This document shows positions 58,371 through 64,000 of a stretch of 64,000 nt of DNA, one piece after another. The notes below the pieces were generated by a model, which was given only the letters and a program-made list of their open reading frames with translations, did no database searches and was not told the DNA's origin. Location of the stretch: NCBI RefSeq assembly GCF_001428505.1, contig NZ_LMHU01000006.1, forward strand, positions 712-64,711. Reading direction: 5' to 3'. This DNA is from Terrabacter sp. Root181. GTDB taxonomy: Bacteria; Actinomycetota; Actinomycetes; Actinomycetales; Dermatophilaceae. Made by a program: the position numbers and the translations under genes. How positions within the stretch are numbered: the stretch's first letter is position 1; every line of letters starts with the position of its first letter.

Positions 58371-59099
58371 TCAGAGGGTCGAGGTGGTCGGTGGGGACGA
58401 TGCGCCCCCGGTGGTCGGTGAGGTCGCGGTGCGGGCCGTGAGGACGGGGGCGAGCCCGTGCCACGCGAGGTCGGTCAGGGAGTCGACGACGGCGGCCCGC
58501 GGGGCCCGGTCGGCCTCGGGCGTGGCGAGCCAGTCGTCGGCGACTGCGCGGACCGAGCCGACGAGGGCGATCGCCCAGGTCCGGGCCCGGGACGGGTCGG
58601 TCGCGGGGGACCGGAGGGCCTCGAGGAGCAGACCGGTCAGCTGGTCGGTGACCTGGTCGACGGTGCCGCCCACCGGGTCGTCGGCGAGCGGCCGGTCGAC
58701 GAGCGGTCGGTTGACGACGAACCGGTAGACCTCGGTGTCGGACTCGACGAGGGCGAGGTACGCGTCGACCGTCGACGCGACGAGCTCACGGGTGTCGGCG
58801 GGCGGGGTGCCGGGTCCTCCGAGGGCCGCACCGACGTTGCCGACGACGCGGCCGTCGATGCGCGAGGCGACCGCGCGGTACAGGCCGGCCTTGTCGTCGA
58901 AGTGGCGGTAGATGACGGTCTTGGACGTGCCCGCCTCGGCAGCGATGTCGTCCATCCCGACGCCGGCGCCGTGGGTCCGGATCGCCCGGATGGTCGCGTC
59001 GACGAGCGCGGTTCGGCGCTCCTCGCGGTGGCGCTCCCAGCGCGAGTCCCGCCCGTCCCGAGGGGCGGCCCGTCCCGGGGGATCCACGTCGTTGTCCAT
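58371..59099 (-). CDS. TetR family transcriptional regulator
   Basis: 242 residues. The N-terminal helix-turn-helix reads TALVDATIRAIRTHGAGVGMDDIAAEAGTSKTVIYRHFDDKAGLYRAVASRI, with the TetR recognition helix TSKTVIYRHF. The remaining part is a helical ligand domain. It sits between the oxidase gene (23 bases downstream) and the divergent thiolase gene, so it probably represses both until a fatty acyl-CoA binds. Start ATG 59099 is used. Confidence 0.92.
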   Translation of the reverse strand: MDNDVDPPGRAAPRDGRDSRWERHREERRTALVDATIRAIRTHGAGVGMDDIAAEAGTSKTVIYRHFDDKAGLYRAVASRIDGRVVGNVGAALGGPGTPPADTRELVASTVDAYLALVESDTEVYRFVVNRPLVDRPLADDPVGGTVDQVTDQLTGLLLEALRSPATDPSRARTWAIALVGSVRAVADDWLATPEADRAPRAAVVDSLTDLAWHGLAPVLTARTATSPTTGGASSPPTTSTL

Positions 59100-59106
59100 C
59101 TCACGA

Positions 59107-59126
59107 AAGTAACAGGTACTTGCTGT
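59107..59126. promoter_or_regulatory. Candidate TetR operator
   Basis: Interleaved short inverted repeats AAGTA-N5-TACTT and ACAG-N7-CTGT lie just upstream of the TetR start and 72 bases before the thiolase start, the place where a divergent repressor would act. The arms are short, so this is tentative. Confidence 0.35.
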
Positions 59127-59197
59127 ATCGACTACTGCGGGTTTCGGATAACGTGGTCGAGAACGACAGGTCAGACACCCCACAGCAGGAGAGACCC

Positions 59198-60493
59198 ATG
59201 GCTTCCCAGTCCACCCCGCGCGCACCGCGTCGAGTCGCGGTCCTCGGGGGCAACCGCATCCCGTTCGCCCGGTCCAACGGCCCCTACGCCAAGGCGTCCA
59301 ACCAGGACATGCTGACCGCGACCGTGGACGGCCTCGTGGCCCGCTACGGGCTCGCCGGAGAGCGGCTCGGGGAGGTCGTGGCCGGCGCCGTGCTCAAGCA
59401 CAGCCGCGACTTCAACCTCACGCGCGAGACCGTCCTGGGCACGCGGCTCGACCCGACGACACCGGCCTACGACATCCAGCAGGCCTGCGGCACGGGTCTC
59501 GAGGCCGCCGTCCTCGTCGCCAACAAGATCGCGCTCGGCCAGGTCGACGCCGGCATCGCGGGTGGCGTCGACAGCGCCAGCGACGCCCCCATCGCCGTGA
59601 GCGAGGGCCTGCGCCAGACGCTTCTCGCCGCCAACCGGGCACGGTCCGCGGGAGAGCGCGCCAAGGCGCTCGCGGGCCTGCGTCCGGGTCACCTCGTGCC
59701 GGCCATCCCCGAGAACGTCGAACCGCGCACCGGCCTGTCGATGGGCGAGCACATGGCCCTCACGGCCGCACAGTGGGGCATCCCGCGCGAGGCCCAGGAC
59801 GAGCTCGCCGCCGCGAGCCACCAGCACCTGGCCGCCGCCTACGAGCGGGGCTTCTTCGACGACCTGGTCACGCCCTACCTCGGTGTCTCGCGCGACACCA
59901 ACCTGCGCGCCGACTCCAGCGTCGAGAAGCTCGCGACCCTCAAGCCGGTCTTCGGCAAGGGGGACGGCGCGACCATGACGGCCGGCAACTCGACGCCCCT
60001 GACCGACGGCGCGTCGGCGGTCCTCCTCGCGAGCGAGGAGTGGGCCGCCGAGCACCGGCTGACGCCCCTGGCCTGGTTCGTCGACGCCGAGACCGCCGCC
60101 GTCGACTACGTCCACGGTGACGAGGGTCTGCTCATGGCCCCCGCCTATGCCGTGCCGCGTCTTCTCGCGCGAAACGGCTTGAGCCTGCAGGACTTCGACT
60201 TCTACGAGATCCACGAGGCCTTCGCCGCCACGGTCCTCACGACCCTCAAGGCCTGGGAGGACCCCGACTTCTGCCGCGCACGCCTCGGTCTCGACGCACC
60301 ACTCGGCTCGATCGACCGGAGCCGGCTCAACGTCAACGGGTCCTCGCTCGCCGCCGGCCACCCCTTCGCCGCCACGGGCGGGCGCATCGTCGCCTCGCTC
60401 GCCAAGCAGCTCAAGGAGGCCGGCGGTGGCCGTGGCCTCATCTCCATCTGCGCTGCCGGTGGGCAGGGCGTCGTCGCGATCCTGGAGGCGTGA
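59198..60493 (+). CDS. Acetyl-CoA C-acyltransferase (FadA2/FadI-like thiolase)
   Basis: 431 residues. Catalytic Cys in YDIQQACGTGLEA, the EIHEAFAATVL motif with its His, and the end motif ISICAAGGQGVVAILEA with the second catalytic Cys. NVNGSSLAAGHPFAATGGR carries the other active-site His. It cleaves 3-ketoacyl-CoA to acetyl-CoA. AGGAGAG lies just before ATG 59198. It heads the operon with the FabG4-like and MaoC-like genes, the same order as fadA2 with its fabG4 and htdX neighbours in Mycobacterium tuberculosis. Confidence 0.93.
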   Translation: MASQSTPRAPRRVAVLGGNRIPFARSNGPYAKASNQDMLTATVDGLVARYGLAGERLGEVVAGAVLKHSRDFNLTRETVLGTRLDPTTPAYDIQQACGTGLEAAVLVANKIALGQVDAGIAGGVDSASDAPIAVSEGLRQTLLAANRARSAGERAKALAGLRPGHLVPAIPENVEPRTGLSMGEHMALTAAQWGIPREAQDELAAASHQHLAAAYERGFFDDLVTPYLGVSRDTNLRADSSVEKLATLKPVFGKGDGATMTAGNSTPLTDGASAVLLASEEWAAEHRLTPLAWFVDAETAAVDYVHGDEGLLMAPAYAVPRLLARNGLSLQDFDFYEIHEAFAATVLTTLKAWEDPDFCRARLGLDAPLGSIDRSRLNVNGSSLAAGHPFAATGGRIVASLAKQLKEAGGGRGLISICAAGGQGVVAILEA

Positions 60494-60495
60494 GC

Positions 60496-61815
60496 ATGAG
60501 CGACCTCTTCACGACCATCGTCCGCTCGCCCGTGGCCCGGAAGGTCGGGGTCCCGCAGCCGACCCGGCTGCGCCGCTTCGAGCCCGGTATGCCGCTCTGC
60601 GAGGGGCCCGTGCTCGTCGCCGGCGACGGCCGGTTCGCCGACGGCATCGCCGCTTGGCTCGGGGGCGCCGGGGTGCCCGCGGTGTCCACCCCGCCCGGTG
60701 AGGGCGACCAGGTCGGCGCCGTGGTCCTCGACCTCAGCGCCGCCACCGACCCGGCCGAGCTCGACCAGCTGCGACTGCTCGGCGCCCCTGCCGTCAAGGC
60801 GCTCAAGCGCAACGGTCGCGTCGTCGTCGTCGGCACCGACCCCACGACGCTGACCGACGTGGCCGCGGTGACGACGCAGCGTGCGCTCGAAGGGGTCGTG
60901 CGGTCCGTCGGCAAGGAGCTGCGTGGTGGGGCGACCGCGAACCTCGTTCTCGCACAAGGGGATGCCCACGACGGAGTCCGTTCGGCCGTCGAGTTCCTCC
61001 TCTCCGGCCGGTCCGCCTACGTCGACGGCCAGGTCATCCGTGTCGACGACTCGACGAGCGGTGACGTGGACGCGCTGCGTCCTCTCGAGGGCAAGGTGGC
61101 CGTCGTCACCGGCGCCGCGCGCGGCATCGGGGCCGAGATCGCCCGCGTGCTGTCGCGGGACGGCGCGACCGTCGTGGCCGTCGACCTCCCCGCCGCCGGT
61201 GACGCCCTGGCCGCGGTGGCCAACGACGTCAGGGGCACGGCGCTGCAGCTCGACGTCACGGCCGACGACGCGGGCGGCCGGATCGTCGAGCACGCGACGG
61301 CGCGGCACGGGGGCCTCGACATCGTCGTGCACAACGCCGGCATCACGCGGGACAAGCTCTTCGTCAACATGGACGACGACCGTTGGCGCAGCGTCATGGA
61401 GGTCAACCTCCGTTCGGTCCTGCGGATGAACGAGGCGATCCTCGGTGAGGGAGGCCTCGCCGACGGCGGCCGCATCGTGTGCGTGGCCTCGATCGCGGGC
61501 ATCGCGGGCAACCGGGGCCAGACGAACTACGGCGCGAGCAAGGCCGGCGTCATCGGTCTGGTCACCGCCCTGTCACGTCAGGTGGCCGACCGCGGCATCA
61601 CGGTCAACGCGGTCGCGCCCGGCTTCATCGAGACCGAGATGACGGCGCGGATCCCGTTCGCGACGAGGGAGATCGGGCGGCGCATGAACTCCCTCCAGCA
61701 GGGGGGCCACCCCAAGGACGTCGCCGAGACCATCGCGTGGTTCGCCCAGCCGGGTGCGGCCGCCGTCACGGGGCAGGTGGTCCGCGTCTGCGGCCAGAGC
61801 CTGCTCGGGGCGTGA
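60496..61815 (+). CDS. High-molecular-weight 3-ketoacyl reductase (FabG4-like)
   Basis: 439 residues: an N-terminal flavodoxin-like domain without an intact nucleotide motif (1-190) and a C-terminal short-chain dehydrogenase domain. The latter has VVTGAARGIGAEIA, HNAGITRDKLFVNM, and the Ser-Tyr-Lys triad in VASIAGIAGNRGQTNYGASKAG, then NAVAPGFIETEMTARIPF. This two-domain form matches FabG4, which uses NADH on 3-ketoacyl-CoA. GGAGG lies seven bases before ATG 60496, right after the thiolase stop. Confidence 0.92.
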   Translation: MSDLFTTIVRSPVARKVGVPQPTRLRRFEPGMPLCEGPVLVAGDGRFADGIAAWLGGAGVPAVSTPPGEGDQVGAVVLDLSAATDPAELDQLRLLGAPAVKALKRNGRVVVVGTDPTTLTDVAAVTTQRALEGVVRSVGKELRGGATANLVLAQGDAHDGVRSAVEFLLSGRSAYVDGQVIRVDDSTSGDVDALRPLEGKVAVVTGAARGIGAEIARVLSRDGATVVAVDLPAAGDALAAVANDVRGTALQLDVTADDAGGRIVEHATARHGGLDIVVHNAGITRDKLFVNMDDDRWRSVMEVNLRSVLRMNEAILGEGGLADGGRIVCVASIAGIAGNRGQTNYGASKAGVIGLVTALSRQVADRGITVNAVAPGFIETEMTARIPFATREIGRRMNSLQQGGHPKDVAETIAWFAQPGAAAVTGQVVRVCGQSLLGA

Positions 61816-61822
61816 GGGCGCG

Positions 61823-62680
61823 ATGACCAAGGACATCACGCTCGAGTCGGCACCGGACCTCCGCCGCATCTATGCCACGGCCGCCCTGCGCCGAGGCAAC
61901 GCGAGCGACACGCTGCCCGACGTGCGCTGGTCGCGGGCGGGCGTACGCGTCGACGTCGACGACCTCGTCGCCTACGCACGCGTGTGCCGGTTCCCGGTCT
62001 CCGGCACCCTGCCGCCGACCTACCCCCACCTCGTCGCCTTCCCGGTCCAGATGGTCGCCATGAGCGGCGACCGCTTCCCGCTCCCGCTGCTCGGTGCCGT
62101 CCACGTCGAGAACCGCATCGACGTCGTCCGTTCCGTCGACGTCGACGAGCCGCTCGACGTCTCCGTGTGGGCTCAGGACCTCCGGCCGCACCGCCGCGGG
62201 CGTCAGGTCGACCTCGTGTCCGAGGTGACGGTGCGTGGCGAGGCAGTGTGGCGCGGGGTGAGCACCTACCTCTCGCGCGGCGCCGAGCACCCCGAGGCCG
62301 AGCCGTCCGAGCCGCCGTCCACGGACCCGCTCGCAGCCGTCACGGCGGGGCCGCTGTGGCGCCTCGGCGAAGGCACCGGACGCGCGTATGCCGCCGTGTC
62401 GGGCGACTGGAACCCCATCCACGTCCACGCCCTCACGGCCAGGCCGTTCGGCTTCCCGAGCGCCATCGCCCACGGGATGTACTCCTACGCAAGGGTGCTC
62501 GCCTCACTCGGGCCCAGACTGCCGGAGGCCGGGCTCACCAGCCACGTGTGGTTCCGCAAGCCGGTGCGCCTCCCGTCGTCCGTCCGCCTGCGCACGGCGT
62601 TCGAGGCGTCACGCACGCTCTCGGTCCTCGAGGACGCGAAGGGCGAGATCGGGCACGCCGTCGTCGAGAACACCTGGTGA
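61823..62680 (+). CDS. MaoC family enoyl-CoA hydratase (HtdX-like)
   Basis: 285 residues with a double hot-dog layout. The N-terminal half has FPVQMVAMSGDRFPLPLLGAVHVENRI, and the C-terminal half carries the MaoC motif AAVSGDWNPIHVHALTARPFGFPSAIAHGMYS with the catalytic Asp and His. It hydrates 2-enoyl-CoA or removes water from 3-hydroxyacyl-CoA. It follows the FabG4 gene after seven bases. The same partner (htdX) follows fabG4 in mycobacteria. Confidence 0.92.
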   Translation: MTKDITLESAPDLRRIYATAALRRGNASDTLPDVRWSRAGVRVDVDDLVAYARVCRFPVSGTLPPTYPHLVAFPVQMVAMSGDRFPLPLLGAVHVENRIDVVRSVDVDEPLDVSVWAQDLRPHRRGRQVDLVSEVTVRGEAVWRGVSTYLSRGAEHPEAEPSEPPSTDPLAAVTAGPLWRLGEGTGRAYAAVSGDWNPIHVHALTARPFGFPSAIAHGMYSYARVLASLGPRLPEAGLTSHVWFRKPVRLPSSVRLRTAFEASRTLSVLEDAKGEIGHAVVENTW

Positions 62681-62723
62681 CCCTCCCACCCGTCGACAGG
62701 ACGTGAACGGCCGTCGGTCCGCG

Positions 62724-62763
62724 GTCGAGAGGCCACTCCTCGTGACGAGGGGTGGCCCTCGAC
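62724..62763. terminator. Hairpin terminator after the beta-oxidation operon
   Basis: Eighteen-base stem with one bulged A and one wobble (5' arm GTCGAGAGGCCACTCCTCG) and loop TGA, between the MaoC gene and the convergent GNAT gene. Confidence 0.75.
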
Positions 62764-62775
62764 GGTCCGAGCAGG

Positions 62776-63741
62776 TCAGCGCTCCGGCAGGTCGAGCGGG
62801 CGCGCCAGCCGGTGGACGCCGCTCCGCACGACGTAGCCGAGCTCCCGGTTGATCCGGCGGATCCCGTGGTTGTGCTCCTCGTTGCTCGTGCGGCTGGAGG
62901 TGGCCCCGGCTGCGCGGGCGGCGAGGTGGGCCCGCTGCTTGACCAGGACCATCAGGCCGCGACCCCGGAAGGTCGGGTCCACACCGCTGTAGGCGATCGA
63001 AAGCGTCGCGTCGTCGACCCCGCCGAAGGTGATGGCGGCCGGCGTCCCGTCGACCCGGGCGACGACGCCGATCGGGGTCTCGCCCGTGGCGATGAGGCTG
63101 CGCAGCTTGGCCAGGTCGAACACCCACCCCTGCGCGGCCTCGGGGTTCGTCTGGCTCGCCAGCAGCATCCGCTCCACCGCGTCCGCGTCGTCGAAGACGA
63201 GGTCGGGCACCTCGTGCAACGTCACGCCTGGCGGCGGCTCCGGCTCGGGCAGGGCGGCGAGGTCGAGGACCGACTCGATCGAGTGCTCCGCGACCTCGAA
63301 CCCCCAGTGGTGCGCGACCGCGAGCGAGCGGGGGTCGTCGTCGAAGGTGCCGCCGACGAGGTGGGTCGTCCCCTCGGGGAGCTGCTCCAGCAGGCTCGCC
63401 CTCAACGCTCGCCCCACACCCCGCCCCTCGTGCTCCCGGGCGACGATGACCCGCAGGAACGACCGACCTGACGGTGCGAAGCGCGGGTGCGCCGTGAACC
63501 CCACTCCCAGCATGACCCCGTGCCGGTCGACCGCCTCGACGGCGACGAGCCCGTCGAAGAGCTCCGGCGAGGTGAACATCCATCCGACGTCGGTCCGGGT
63601 GACGTGCACCTGACGGGCACAGACGAGATCCAGGGCCTCCTCCTGTCGTCGGGCCGGAAGGGGAGCGGTGCGCAGCTCCGAGGGGTCGGGTGGCACCGCC
63701 GACCACCGGCCCTCGAACCCGACGACCTCTACGGGTTCCAT
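62776..63741 (-). CDS. Tandem-domain GNAT acetyltransferase
   Basis: 321 residues with two GNAT domains. The first has FLRVIVAREHEGRGVGRALRASLLEQL with the acetyl-CoA loop (R-G-x-G-x-A). The second is more divergent: LSIAYSGVDPTFRGRGLMVLVKQRAHLAARAAGA, then RTSNEEHNHGIRRINRELGYV. AAGGAGCC lies before ATG 63741, which overlaps the stop of the upstream GNAT gene by one base (TGATG). The substrate is unknown. Confidence 0.88.
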   Translation of the reverse strand: MEPVEVVGFEGRWSAVPPDPSELRTAPLPARRQEEALDLVCARQVHVTRTDVGWMFTSPELFDGLVAVEAVDRHGVMLGVGFTAHPRFAPSGRSFLRVIVAREHEGRGVGRALRASLLEQLPEGTTHLVGGTFDDDPRSLAVAHHWGFEVAEHSIESVLDLAALPEPEPPPGVTLHEVPDLVFDDADAVERMLLASQTNPEAAQGWVFDLAKLRSLIATGETPIGVVARVDGTPAAITFGGVDDATLSIAYSGVDPTFRGRGLMVLVKQRAHLAARAAGATSSRTSNEEHNHGIRRINRELGYVVRSGVHRLARPLDLPER

Positions 63742-64000
63742 CACGACGGCTCCTTCCGCCAGACCCAGTTGCGCCTGTCGTAGACCTCGACGAAGCCCGA
63801 CCGCAGCATGTTGTGCAGCGACGGGTTGTGCGCCCCCTCGAGCTCCTGCCACGTCTCCGCGCTCATCCACGAGCACCCCGCGGCCCGTGCCGCGTCGATC
63901 CGCATCCGCATGAAGGCCGACTGGGCGCCGCGGCCGCGGGCCTCGGGCAGCGTCGCCGCCCCGCAGAACGCGGCCGCCGGCCCCGCGACGTGCAGGCTGG
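63741..64000 (-). CDS. GNAT acetyltransferase, N-terminal part outside window
   Basis: Only the last 85 residues are inside the window. ATLPEARGRGAQSAFMRMRIDAARAAGCSWMSAETW is the acetyl-CoA-binding motif of GNAT proteins, and NPSLHNMLRSGFVEVYDRRNWVW is the closing strand region. It ends in the start codon of the tandem GNAT gene, so the two are cotranscribed. Confidence 0.85.
   Translation of the reverse strand, partial: SLHVAGPAAAFCGAATLPEARGRGAQSAFMRMRIDAARAAGCSWMSAETWQELEGAHNPSLHNMLRSGFVEVYDRRNWVWRKEPS

Overview
The window is about 70 percent G+C. It has densely packed genes, many ATGA start/stop overlaps, frequent GTG starts, Shine-Dalgarno sites of the GGAGG type, and gene families typical of actinobacteria (GAF-ANTAR regulators, DUF2252, TIGR02611, DUF6325, FabG4/MaoC next to a thiolase, stand-alone LigD polymerase). 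It looks like chromosome of a high-GC actinomycete. A relative of the Intrasporangiaceae is a reasonable guess, but no rRNA or other decisive marker is present. I see no insertion sequence, prophage or CRISPR array; both tRNA genes are intact.

Layout. 1-3235 (minus) is a secreted phosphatase/beta-helix/PKD protein cut by the left edge. 3464-4353 is a divergent MarR regulator and VOC protein, with two near-identical operators between them. 4630-8465 is a 5-oxoproline operon (DUF969 and DUF979 transporter subunits, pyroglutamyl peptidase) followed by a Dcu-type permease. 8837-12892 holds a zinc ribbon, a PRC-barrel protein, two GAF-ANTAR regulators and a DUF2252 protein. 13085-19158 is the most striking part: a phosphopantetheinyl transferase, an M1 metallopeptidase and, overlapping it by 4 bases, a 1345-residue Pls/PosA-type single-module synthetase. 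The synthetase has the A-T-(TM-TM-C)x3 layout of epsilon-poly-lysine synthetase, and its hand-read specificity code resembles lysine.

19365-23960 is a divergent peptidase/permease operon (M24, APC permease, small membrane protein, M20). An MFS exporter and a ThrE exporter follow. 27110-33159 is a six-gene minus-strand operon with two M20 peptidases, a lipoprotein, a second Dcu permease and a Na+/H+-type antiporter. So about half of the window concerns making, cutting or moving peptides and amino acids.

33286-37554 carries a MalT-like LuxR regulator flanked by two related 75-residue proteins, then DUF6325 and SHOCT proteins. 37655-45896 has a class II glutamine amidotransferase, a monooxygenase, tRNA-Gly, LigD polymerase, a transmembrane CHAT protease with an outer propeller-like domain, glutathione peroxidase, and pabB-pabC. 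After tRNA-Val, 46278-55355 contains three SulP anion transporters mixed with a lipid kinase, two PAP2 phosphatases and PPK2. 55405-56270 is a MOSC plus flavin-reductase pair. 56344-62680 is a fatty-acid beta-oxidation cluster (acyl-CoA oxidase type, TetR, thiolase, FabG4, MaoC) resembling the Mycobacterium tuberculosis Rv0241c-Rv0244c group. Two GNAT acetyltransferases end the window, the second cut by the right edge.

All functions come from reading motifs by eye. No database search was run.
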